A DNA stretch of 64,000 nucleotides, taken from the NCBI GenBank assembly GCA_016125385.1, contig WGLV01000037.1, positions 1 to 64,000 of the forward strand, in the 5' to 3' direction. This document shows, one piece after another, positions 27,201-35,403 of this stretch; within the stretch, counting starts at the first letter, position 1; each line of letters opens with the position of its first letter. Both the position numbers and the translations under genes were made by a program. The stretch comes from a bacterium (GTDB taxonomy: Bacteria > Hinthialibacterota > Hinthialibacteria > Hinthialibacterales > Hinthialibacteraceae). Below the pieces are notes generated by a model. The model worked only from the letters and a program-made list of their open reading frames with translations, searched no databases and was not told the origin of the DNA.

Positions 27201-28238
27201 ATGGGAAACATTACAAAACCAATCCAACGGTTCAACTCGGAAGAAGAACTGGATGACTCGCTCTCCACGCCAACCGAACGCGTAGTTGAATGTCTGCGTT
27301 CTCTGGAAGGCGATTTGCTGATTCTCGGCGCGGGCGGAAAAATGGGCCCCACGCTGGCGATCATGGCGCGGCGCGCCCTGCCCCCCGAGCGCAAGGTGAT
27401 CGCCGTCTCCCGCTTTTTGAAAAAAGAGCCGCAACTGAGCCTTCTGCGGCACGGCGTTGAAACCATCTCTTGCGACCTGATGAACCGCACCGCGCTCGAC
27501 CGGCTGCCCAAACCGCCCAATGTGATTTATATGGCGGGACGAAAATTCGGATCGCACGGCCGCGAATGGGATACCTGGGCGATGAATGTCGGGCTTTCGA
27601 GCACGATCGCCGAACGATTTTACGACAGCCGCATCGCGGCGTTTTCAACCGGCAACGTATACCCCTTCGTCAAACCGGAAAGCGGCGGCTCGCGGGAGTG
27701 CGATCCGTTGGGGCCGGTGGGCGAGTACGCGCAATCATGCCTGGGACGGGAGCGGATTTTTGAACACGCCTCGCATGAACGCAAAACGCCCTGCGTACTG
27801 CTTCGGTTGAATTACGCCTGCGAGGCGCGATATGGGGTGTTGAGCGATATCGCGCGAAAGGTATTCGCTCAAGAGCCCATCGACCTGCGCATGGGGTATG
27901 TCAACGTGATCTGGCAGGGCGACGCGGCCGCGTATGCGCTGTGCGCGCTGACGCTGTGCGACGCTCCGCCCGCCGTGTTGAATATCGCGGGTCCTGAAAC
28001 GCTTTCAGTTCGCACCCTGGCTGAGGAATTCGGCGCACGGATGGGACTGGAACCCCGCTTTGTCCACGAGGAAGAACCCACGGCTCTTTTGAACAACGCT
28101 GCGAAATGCGTCGAAACCTTCGGGCCGCCAGGCGTGGGGCTGGAAACCATGCTGGACTGGATATCGAACTGGCTGATGGACGGCAAGCCGGTATGGAACA
28201 AAGCGACCCGTTACGACGCGCGCGACGGACGATTTTGA
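27201..28238 (+). CDS. Extended SDR (NAD-dependent epimerase/dehydratase family)
   Basis: 345 aa. The Rossmann loop GAGGKMG (43-49) binds NAD(P); an FSTGNVYPF segment supplies the Ser/Thr of the active site. At the usual YxxxK position the sequence is EYAQSCLGRE: Tyr is kept but the Lys is replaced by Cys, so standard SDR catalysis is doubtful unless this subfamily uses another residue. AAAAGGG precedes the ATG. Only 1 nt separates it from the DapA-like gene downstream, so the two are coupled and probably act on the same sugar acid or amino-sugar derivative. Confidence 0.8.
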   Translation: MGNITKPIQRFNSEEELDDSLSTPTERVVECLRSLEGDLLILGAGGKMGPTLAIMARRALPPERKVIAVSRFLKKEPQLSLLRHGVETISCDLMNRTALDRLPKPPNVIYMAGRKFGSHGREWDTWAMNVGLSSTIAERFYDSRIAAFSTGNVYPFVKPESGGSRECDPLGPVGEYAQSCLGRERIFEHASHERKTPCVLLRLNYACEARYGVLSDIARKVFAQEPIDLRMGYVNVIWQGDAAAYALCALTLCDAPPAVLNIAGPETLSVRTLAEEFGARMGLEPRFVHEEEPTALLNNAAKCVETFGPPGVGLETMLDWISNWLMDGKPVWNKATRYDARDGRF

Positions 28239-28239
28239 C

Positions 28240-29319
28240 ATGAGCAATCCCCTGCTCCGCCCCGCCACGCTGGCACGGCTTTGCGCGGGATGCGTGATTC
28301 CCGCGCATCCCCTGGCGCTGGACGCCGCCGGGCGCTTCGACGAACGCCATCAACGCGCCATCACCCGGTATTACCTTGAGTGCGGCGCGGGCGGCACAGC
28401 GGTGGGGGTTCATAGCACACAGTTTGAAATCCGTTCGCCGGAATTCGGCCTGTTCGAACCCGTCTTGCGCAACGCGGCTGAAACGATGGACGAATACGAG
28501 CGCCGGCATTCCGGCGAGGCTGTGATCCGAATCGCGGGGATTTGCGGACGCACCGAACAAGCCATCGCTGAAGCCCGGCTGGCGCGAGAGTTGGGCTATG
28601 AGATCGGATTGTTGAGCCTCGCGGCGTTTTCGAACGACAGCGTCGATGACATGCTGGCACATGCGAGGCGCGTGGCGGATGAAATCGCCGTCATGGGTTT
28701 TTATCTGCAACCATCGGTGGGAGGGCGCGAACTGCATTATGAATTCTGGCGGCGGTTTTGCGACATCGAAAACGTGGCCGCCATCAAGATCGCCCCCTTC
28801 AACCGCTATCAGACGCTCGACGTGGCGCGTGCGGTCGCGCAGAGCGGGCGAAGCGATGAAATCGCGCTGTACACAGGCAACGATGACTCGATCGTGTTCG
28901 ACCTGTGCTCTTCGTTTTCATTCGTTACTGAATATGGTCCGCGAACGGTCCGTATGGCGGGCGGATTGCTCGGTCACTGGGCGTTCTGGACGAAAAGCGC
29001 GGTTGAACTGCACCGGCGAATCGCCGTTCTGCGGGATAGTAACGATGCCATCCCGCCGGATTTGATGAAGGAAGCATGGCGTATCACCGATGTCAACGCG
29101 GCGGCGTTTGACGCGCGCAACCGTTTCGCGGGATGTATCGCGGGTATTAACGAGATGCTGAGGCGGCAGGGACTGATGACAGAGAACAGATGCCTGCTGG
29201 AGAGGGAGCGGCTCTCTCCCGGACAATATGAAGATATCGACCGGGTGTGGAAGGCTTATCCTTCGTTACGCGACGATGATTTTGTACGGGCGAATGTAGA
29301 ACGCTGGCTCGGCAACTGA
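28240..29319 (+). CDS. Dihydrodipicolinate synthase/N-acetylneuraminate lyase family aldolase
   Basis: 359-aa class I aldolase-like TIM barrel. The Schiff-base lysine is Lys183 in VAAIKIAPFNRYQT, and a Tyr (about 155) in GFYLQPSVGG may fill the proton-relay position. CGAGGTAVGVHSTQFE aligns with the substrate-carboxylate loop. The protein is longer than true DapA (about 290 aa) because of a C-terminal helical extension, as in sugar-acid-cleaving members. Coupled to the SDR gene upstream; substrate unknown, probably a 2-keto-3-deoxy sugar acid or related compound. Confidence 0.8.
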   Translation: MSNPLLRPATLARLCAGCVIPAHPLALDAAGRFDERHQRAITRYYLECGAGGTAVGVHSTQFEIRSPEFGLFEPVLRNAAETMDEYERRHSGEAVIRIAGICGRTEQAIAEARLARELGYEIGLLSLAAFSNDSVDDMLAHARRVADEIAVMGFYLQPSVGGRELHYEFWRRFCDIENVAAIKIAPFNRYQTLDVARAVAQSGRSDEIALYTGNDDSIVFDLCSSFSFVTEYGPRTVRMAGGLLGHWAFWTKSAVELHRRIAVLRDSNDAIPPDLMKEAWRITDVNAAAFDARNRFAGCIAGINEMLRRQGLMTENRCLLERERLSPGQYEDIDRVWKAYPSLRDDDFVRANVERWLGN

Positions 29320-29718
29320 TCTATTCAAATTCACCTCATAAATTCCGTCAATTCACCCCCCAGGAAATTTGTTCGATTCATTTTCGCACTCAATTTCAAA
29401 TCGGTTTGAATTACCAGATTGACTCTATTTGCCGTCAAAAAACGTTTGGAGTCACCGTATTTCTGACCTCTGACATCCGCTATATCGATAAATCGCTGAC
29501 GGGCAGTATCGTGTTGCAATCGCCCCCAGCGCAACCAGGTTTCTCCTTACTCGATCTCAGAGTTTTTCAAAAATCACCTGAATTGAAAATAATTTTATAA
29601 TTTTCATACCGTCTGTCATATATATTTATTTCGAAAATCCGATTTAATTAAGTAGGCTTAGAAACTGTGACTGTGAGATACTGGCGAATTGCTGCATCTA
29701 TACAACTTGGGAGGATTG
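29320..29718. other. AT-rich intergenic region
   Basis: About 400 bp without a credible gene. A TATAAT (29596-29601) is a possible -10 box for the CBM9 gene, but no matching -35 was seen. The near-palindrome AATTTCAAATCGGTTTGAATT lies around 29391-29411. No riboswitch was recognised. Confidence 0.4.
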
Positions 29719-31176
29719 ATGATGAAAAAGCTGTTTGTGAGTATGTTGTGCTGCACCCTGTTCATTGGAGTCGCCTTCGCCGATCGGTCGACTCTAGACG
29801 ACACCAAGACCCGAGTCGCCATGCCGTTGCCACAACCGCCCGTTCTCGATGGGCTGATCGATCTGGCTGGCGGCGAATCGTGGCAGTACGCCGCGGGCGC
29901 GGAGAATACGAGTTCCTACTGGGTCATGCGATTTGATGAAAACCAGGAAGATTACATTCAGGGCGCGAGGATTGGAAATGGCGGCATTGGTCCTCTCGAC
30001 AATACGGATATCGACGTTCAGATATTCGTCGGGTACGACAGCAGTTATTTGTATGTCGCCATGATCGTCGTTGACGACTATATCTTCACCGACACCGCGG
30101 CGGCCGATTCTCAAAACGGCAACACCTGGCTGGATGACGCCGCCGAAGTATTCATCGACGGCGACAACAGCAACTACGACGTCAGAGACACGGCAGGAAG
30201 CAAACCGGAAGGCTGGAGCACCGGCGGTCAATATGTCGTCACTGCGAATAATGCGTATCGTGAAGCGGAAGCCGGCAACCCGGGATTCGGTCCGAACGCG
30301 CCCTGGTATGGGATCTGCGGAGTCGATGGAAGCGGGCGGCTCAATTACGAATTCCGCATTTCATTGAGTTTACTGGGCAATCCGAAACCCGGCGACATTA
30401 TCGGTTTTGACATTGCGATTGATGACGATGACGACGGAGGCGATACGCTGGAAAACCAGTACGTCTGGTCAGGCGAAACGCACGTCGAAGCGACTTACGG
30501 AAACATGATTCTGGGACCGCGATCGTATACCGCTCCCCTGGTTTCGACGGCTCCAACCGTTGACGGCGTGATCAGCGCGGGCGAATACGGCACTGCGTCT
30601 GAGATTAAAATCAACCCACATACGGGGAACTACGACGGCGTGGATGAATGGGAACTCGGCGATCATGACTGGTCAGCCTGGGTCGTTCATACCACTGACA
30701 AACTTTACGTCGCGGTAGCCGTAACTGACGATGCGATCTCGACGGACGCCGCCGCAGCCGGTTCGGTGGACGGGGAGACATGGACCGACGACAGCGTCGA
30801 GATGTTTCTGGATACCGACGCCAGCGACACGAATGGCAGCGGAGGACGGAATGGCAACCAATGGGAAGGCCAATTCGTTATGACGGCCAACGGCGCGGTA
30901 CGCTCGGCTGAAGCCAGCGGCGCGGTCTTTGGCGCCAACGAACAGTGGTTCGCCGCCACCAAGACGACATCCACCGGTTACGTCGTTGAATTCGCGATTC
31001 CAAAAGCGATCATGTTTGAAATGAAAAACCCAATGGGTTTTGACATCGCCGTCAACGACGATGACACCGGCGCCCGCAAAACCCAACTGGCGTGGAACGG
31101 CCGTCCGCACACCGAATTGTCTTACGGCGATTTGTTTTTGGCTGGAACAGACGTGAACGTCTGGGAACTGTACTAA
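29719..31176 (+). CDS. Secreted protein with two CBM9-like domains
   Basis: About 485 aa. Signal peptide (MMKKLFVSMLCC..., cleavage near VAFAD). Two tandem CBM9-type beta-sandwiches, about residues 35-265 and 275-480, each opening with VLDGLID / TVDGVIS and containing the strands LYVAMIVVDD / LYVAVAVTDD and the calcium-binding-like WLDDAAEVFID / WTDDSVEMFLD. Such domains bind sugar-chain ends or act as surface display modules; no catalytic domain is present. It ends Val-Trp-Glu-Leu-Tyr, the shared W-x-[L/A]-Y tail. GGGAGG lies 4 nt before ATG 29719 and 7 nt before the adjacent ATG 29722. Confidence 0.85.
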   Translation: MMKKLFVSMLCCTLFIGVAFADRSTLDDTKTRVAMPLPQPPVLDGLIDLAGGESWQYAAGAENTSSYWVMRFDENQEDYIQGARIGNGGIGPLDNTDIDVQIFVGYDSSYLYVAMIVVDDYIFTDTAAADSQNGNTWLDDAAEVFIDGDNSNYDVRDTAGSKPEGWSTGGQYVVTANNAYREAEAGNPGFGPNAPWYGICGVDGSGRLNYEFRISLSLLGNPKPGDIIGFDIAIDDDDDGGDTLENQYVWSGETHVEATYGNMILGPRSYTAPLVSTAPTVDGVISAGEYGTASEIKINPHTGNYDGVDEWELGDHDWSAWVVHTTDKLYVAVAVTDDAISTDAAAAGSVDGETWTDDSVEMFLDTDASDTNGSGGRNGNQWEGQFVMTANGAVRSAEASGAVFGANEQWFAATKTTSTGYVVEFAIPKAIMFEMKNPMGFDIAVNDDDTGARKTQLAWNGRPHTELSYGDLFLAGTDVNVWELY

Positions 31177-31203
31177 TCCGCACGAATAATTAACGTTCAA
31201 CAG

Positions 31204-31233
31204 AAAGGCGGCCTTGATGAGGCCGCCTTTTTT
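31204..31233 (+). terminator. Rho-independent terminator
   Basis: AAAGGCGGCC (31204-31213) pairs perfectly with GGCCGCCTTT (31221-31230) over a 7-nt loop and is followed by TTT. Confidence 0.92.
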
Positions 31234-31360
31234 GATTCTATTGTCTTTACGTTATCTTATCCAGAAACTGGAATGTTGAATCGGCTTTGTTAATAAAATT
31301 TTGTTTTATTTATCGTCGCAGAATTGTGATGGGGCGTGGGTCGTGTTAAGCTAGACAAGA

Positions 31361-31384
31361 TTGATCGAACAACATATGGATCAA
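31361..31384. promoter_or_regulatory. TTGATC inverted repeat before the heptaheme cytochrome
   Basis: TTGATC (31361-31366) and GATCAA (31379-31384) form a perfect inverted repeat with a 12-bp spacer, 50-73 bp upstream of the cytochrome gene. The half-sites resemble FNR/CRP half-sites (TTGAT), but the spacing is too wide for the classic box. Confidence 0.35.
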
Positions 31385-31433
31385 TTTATTATTTACTTAC
31401 TTTACATACTTTCTTTTCATACGGAGCGAAACC

Positions 31434-32936
31434 ATGAACGAACAACACGAACAAAAGCCGCCTCTGGTCAATAACTGGATTTCGCTGTTCGGCTTCTGGC
31501 TGGCGATGGCGTTCGTGGCCGGCGAGGGCGTCATCATCGTCGCCGACCTGATTTACGGGACGCACAACCCCTACATTGGAATTCTCATTTACATCGTCGG
31601 CCCCTCGATTCTTGTTTTTGGCCTGGCCCTGGTTCCATTCGGCATGTGGCTGGAATGGCGGCGGCAACTGCGCGGCGACGTTCGAAAAGGGCTTCCGGTT
31701 CTCGATCTGAACGTGATGCGCCATCGCTTTTACATGGGCGTGTTCGGCGCGGCCACGCTGGTTTTTCTGATGATGACTTCAATCGGTTCGTATCAGGCGT
31801 ATCACCTGACCGAATCGACGGAATTCTGCGGGTTGACCTGCCATCAGGTCATGGCGCCTGAATATACCGCGTATCAACATTCGCCGCACGCACGCGTCGC
31901 CTGCGTACAGTGCCACATCGGCCCCGGCGCGGAATGGTACGTTAAAAGCAAACTGACCGGTCTTGGCCAGGTGGTCGCGGTAGTGACGGATTCATACACG
32001 CTGCCGATCGACACGCCCATCGCCAACCTGCGCCCCGCTCGTGAAACGTGCGAGGAATGTCACTGGCCGGAAAAGTTTTTCGACTCGATTGAGAAAACGA
32101 AAATCTACTATTCGACGGAAGATGACAACGACCCCTACGAAATCAGCCTGCTGCTTCATATCGGCGGCAGTTCGGACGATGCTCAGCACTCCCGAGGCAT
32201 CCACTGGCACATCGGACTCGATCACAAGATGGAATACTACGCATCAGATGAAGACCGCCAGGTCATCCCCTGGGTGCGAGTCACCTACGACGACGGCCGC
32301 GTGATCGAATATAAAGACAAAAACGCGGAAGATTTCGACCCCGCCTCGATTCCGCAAGACCAGATACGCACCATGGATTGCATGGACTGCCACAACCGTC
32401 CTTCGCATAAATTCAACTCGCCGTTCTCGACCGTGAACGCGGCGATGCAGAAGGAGCTGATCGATCCGAAGCTGGAAGGCATCAAATCAGCCGCGGTGGA
32501 AGCGCTGAACGGCGAATACGCCACTCAACAGGAAGCGGAAGAAGGAATCGCCAAATCACTGGAAGATAAATACAGCGACGTGGAAGACGCCGATACCAAG
32601 GCGAAGGTCGCACAAGCCATCAAGCAGACACAGGCGATTTACGCGACCAACTTCTTCCCCGAGCAGAAGACCGACTGGACGAAGTTCCCCGTCAACACCG
32701 GGCATCTCGAGTTCCCCGGATGTTTCCGCTGCCACGATGGCAACCACGTCACCGCCGACGACACGCCGATTCGCCAGGATTGCAACCTCTGCCATGAGAT
32801 CACCCGGCAGGCGGAAGGGTGGGACGCGATCGCAAACATGGAATACAAGACTCAGACGTTCAACCATCCGCGAGGATTCGGCGACGCCTGGGAAGGGCAG
32901 AACTGTAACGATTGTCACGGACCGGGTAATATGTAA
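31434..32936 (+). CDS. Membrane heptaheme cytochrome c, NapC/NirT-like N-terminus
   Basis: 500-aa quinol-oxidising type multiheme cytochrome. Two transmembrane helices (about 17-38 and 47-71) and a third (about 98-120) precede a periplasmic part with seven heme-attachment motifs: CGLTCH (Cys132, a CX3CH form seen in relatives), CVQCH (157), CEECH (206), CMDCH (316), CFRCH (430), CNLCH (450) and CNDCH (491). The segment after the first heme (QVMAPEYTAYQHSPHARVAC) is the typical NapC/NirT/NrfH-type quinol site region. GGAG lies 8 nt before the ATG. It probably passes electrons from quinol to a periplasmic acceptor that is not encoded here. A NIPSNAP-domain protein follows. Confidence 0.9.
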   Translation: MNEQHEQKPPLVNNWISLFGFWLAMAFVAGEGVIIVADLIYGTHNPYIGILIYIVGPSILVFGLALVPFGMWLEWRRQLRGDVRKGLPVLDLNVMRHRFYMGVFGAATLVFLMMTSIGSYQAYHLTESTEFCGLTCHQVMAPEYTAYQHSPHARVACVQCHIGPGAEWYVKSKLTGLGQVVAVVTDSYTLPIDTPIANLRPARETCEECHWPEKFFDSIEKTKIYYSTEDDNDPYEISLLLHIGGSSDDAQHSRGIHWHIGLDHKMEYYASDEDRQVIPWVRVTYDDGRVIEYKDKNAEDFDPASIPQDQIRTMDCMDCHNRPSHKFNSPFSTVNAAMQKELIDPKLEGIKSAAVEALNGEYATQQEAEEGIAKSLEDKYSDVEDADTKAKVAQAIKQTQAIYATNFFPEQKTDWTKFPVNTGHLEFPGCFRCHDGNHVTADDTPIRQDCNLCHEITRQAEGWDAIANMEYKTQTFNHPRGFGDAWEGQNCNDCHGPGNM

Positions 32937-32973
32937 CGCCTTCAGACAATCCAATTGAATCAGGGAGAATTCG

Positions 32974-33756
32974 ATGGAACGGAGATCGTTTATCGCAGCG
33001 TCCGCCGCGGCGGCGGGCGCGATCACGGCGATGGCCGCGGAAGACGCCGCGCCCGGACAGCAGTATATCGAGTTTCGCAAGTACCACACGCTGCTGGGCG
33101 ACAAGAAGGGGATTCTGGAGAAGTATTTGAAAGACGCCGCGATTCCCGCCTATAACCGCATGGGCGTGGGTCCGGTGGGTGTTTTCAGCGTACGTTACGG
33201 GCAGACCAGCCCGACGCTGTACGTGTTGTTGCCGCATCCCTCGCTGGAATCGGCGGTCAACTCGACCAGCGCGCTGCTGGCGGACGCCGAATTCCGTGAG
33301 GCGGGCAAGGAATTTTTGATGACCGGCCTGTCGGACCCGAATTACGTGCGCTATGAAAGTTCGCTGTTGAGGGCCTTCCGCGAAATGCCGGCGGTCGAGG
33401 TTCCCAGCGAGGTTAAAGGCAAAGGGTCACGCATTTTTGAACTGCGAACCTATGAAAGCCACAGCGAAGTCATGGCGAAGAAAAAGATCGAGATGTTCAA
33501 CGACGGCGGCGAGGTACCCATTTTCCGCAAGACGGGGCTTCATCCGGTTTTCTTCGGCGAAACGCTGTTTGGAACGGGGATGCCCAATCTGACTTACATG
33601 CTGGCGTTTGAAAGCATGGAAGAACGCGACAAGAACTGGGGACAGTTCGGTTCGGATCCGGATTGGAAAAAACTGAGCGGCGACGAGCAGTACAAGGATA
33701 CGGTATCCAATATATCCGACGTCATTCTGCGTCCGGCGGGCTGCTCGCAGATTTAA
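32974..33756 (+). CDS. Exported NIPSNAP-domain protein
   Basis: 260 aa. The N-terminus (MERRSFIAASAAAAGAITAMAAE) carries Arg-Arg-x-Phe and an Ala-rich core, a likely Tat signal. Two NIPSNAP ferredoxin-like modules follow: YIEFRKYHTLLGDK near residue 31 and RIFELRTYESHSE near 150. GGGAG precedes the ATG. It lies 37 bp after the heptaheme cytochrome and may share its transcript. NIPSNAP proteins of this secreted type have no firmly assigned biochemical function. Confidence 0.8.
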   Translation: MERRSFIAASAAAAGAITAMAAEDAAPGQQYIEFRKYHTLLGDKKGILEKYLKDAAIPAYNRMGVGPVGVFSVRYGQTSPTLYVLLPHPSLESAVNSTSALLADAEFREAGKEFLMTGLSDPNYVRYESSLLRAFREMPAVEVPSEVKGKGSRIFELRTYESHSEVMAKKKIEMFNDGGEVPIFRKTGLHPVFFGETLFGTGMPNLTYMLAFESMEERDKNWGQFGSDPDWKKLSGDEQYKDTVSNISDVILRPAGCSQI

Positions 33757-33783
33757 CGCACACAATCATACCAAACAATGCGA

Positions 33784-33814
33784 AGGGGGGCTCAACCGGC
33801 CCCCCTCTCTTTTT
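33784..33814. terminator. Rho-independent terminator
   Basis: AGGGGGG (33784-33790) pairs with CCCCCCT (33800-33806) over a 9-nt loop and leads into CTCTTTTT, between convergent genes. Confidence 0.8.
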
Positions 33815-33833
33815 AAATGAACGGTGATCGCGA

Positions 33834-35369
33834 TCATTGCCGCGACGCGGCGTCTTCGACGCGGGTTTGTTTTACACTTTCAAGACGGTGGCGCAACTGA
33901 TCTTCATGAATGTTCGCGGGGACGATCTCATCCGGTGGAATCGCCTCGAACCACCGCCCCCCCTCATCCATCACGCTGGATGAACGGGTTTGCACCGCGA
34001 CCAGATTCATCGAATCGGGTCCGAAGCCATCCGGCCAGGATTGAGGCCGATCGGCGCGGATGTTCCAGAAGGTTCCCCGCGCGGCGCAATGACGCCCCAG
34101 CGCGGCGCCGCCTCCACATTTCCACATGCGGGTTCCCCGGCCGATATCGATGTTGGTGAAGCAGTTTTCATAGGGGACGCGCTCGTGATGGTCAAAACAG
34201 AGATCGACGCCGGAGCCGTTTGAGAAGACGTTGCCCGCGCAGTGGCTTACGGTGAGATCGTGAATAAAACGCGTGTTAAACTGAAAACGCGTAAACAGAT
34301 TGTCATCGCTGGAAATATACACGCCATGATGTCCGGTGCAGCCGGTGGAGTCGGGCGGCCGCTCCGAATCATACACGACGCGATCGACCGTGCAGAACCG
34401 GCCGCCGATAAAGAAACCGCTATCGGCGTTTTGGATGTGTATGCCGCGCGCCCAGCAGTGAGCCACGTTGCTCATGGCGACGGGATTATAGCCCAGCTCA
34501 GTGAAATGGCCCTGATAAGGCGTCACAGGAAAAAGAAACCCCAGCGACTCGATTCCACATTCGCTGACGGTAGGGCTGAACCTGCGAATCACGGGTTTCC
34601 AACGCGGTTGGATATCAAACCGAAGCGGACGATCGATCACGACGCGCTTACCGTCAACGCGGACGACGCGCGTCACCAGCGAGGCGTGAGTCCGCCCGCG
34701 CAGGTTATCCATTTTGCCGGGATCGCCTGAATAGAGATGATCGGCGAGTGAGTTTTCCGCGTCATCACTCATATAGACCTCGACTTCATCTCCGGCATGA
34801 AGGCTCGCTGAATTAGAGACGGCGACCTCCTTATCGCCCCGCGCCGCGGGCGAAACGATCTCGGCCAGCGTCTGGCTCTGAAACGATCCCTTGAACCAGA
34901 TAAACCCGCCCGCCCATGAGTAATTCGAAGTACGGTCGCCCGTCGTCGTCGCTCCCCAGTCGGGGCGGATGTCGTTCAACACCGTCGGGAAGTACAAGAT
35001 GGTTTTATCGGAGCCTTCGCCGCGCAGCACGATTCCGGGTTTGGTGATTTCGATGATCTGGGTGATTTTATACTTGCCCTCGGGAATCAGGACCGCACCG
35101 CTTTTTACGGAGCCGATGGCGCGGAGAAGCGCCTCGGTATCATCGTGTTCACCGTCGCCCACAGCGCCGAAGTCACGCACATTGGCCGCTACGGGCGGTG
35201 ACGGGATATCAAACTCGCCGCGATGGTAACCCGCGTGAGACACGTCGGGCAGGCGGCTTTGCGGCGTCCATCGCTCGCCCGATTTTCCCCACAAGGCGGA
35301 TGGCGTTTCGGCCCATCCATAAGAGGTGAAGATTGCAATCACGAAACAGAAAAGCAGAGTCTTTTTCAT
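33834..35369 (-). CDS. Secreted right-handed beta-helix (pectate-lyase-3-like) protein
   Basis: 511 aa with a signal peptide (MKKTLLFCFVIAIFTSYGWAE). The mature protein starts a parallel beta-helix with the diagnostic NVRDFGAVGDGEHDDTEALLRAI, the entry motif of pectate-lyase superfamily/GH28-GH55-type folds, followed by VLIPEGKYKI and helical rungs with Asn/Ser ladders to about 470. It probably binds or cleaves a plant or algal polysaccharide. No catalytic triad could be assigned. The start at 35369 is chosen because GGGAG precedes it and the signal peptide starts there. Only 35 bp after the upstream tamB stop. Confidence 0.8.
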   Translation of the reverse strand: MKKTLLFCFVIAIFTSYGWAETPSALWGKSGERWTPQSRLPDVSHAGYHRGEFDIPSPPVAANVRDFGAVGDGEHDDTEALLRAIGSVKSGAVLIPEGKYKITQIIEITKPGIVLRGEGSDKTILYFPTVLNDIRPDWGATTTGDRTSNYSWAGGFIWFKGSFQSQTLAEIVSPAARGDKEVAVSNSASLHAGDEVEVYMSDDAENSLADHLYSGDPGKMDNLRGRTHASLVTRVVRVDGKRVVIDRPLRFDIQPRWKPVIRRFSPTVSECGIESLGFLFPVTPYQGHFTELGYNPVAMSNVAHCWARGIHIQNADSGFFIGGRFCTVDRVVYDSERPPDSTGCTGHHGVYISSDDNLFTRFQFNTRFIHDLTVSHCAGNVFSNGSGVDLCFDHHERVPYENCFTNIDIGRGTRMWKCGGGAALGRHCAARGTFWNIRADRPQSWPDGFGPDSMNLVAVQTRSSSVMDEGGRWFEAIPPDEIVPANIHEDQLRHRLESVKQTRVEDAASRQ

Positions 35370-35403
35370 CGCGCTTCTCCCAGAGTCCATATCATTCAAT
35401 TCG

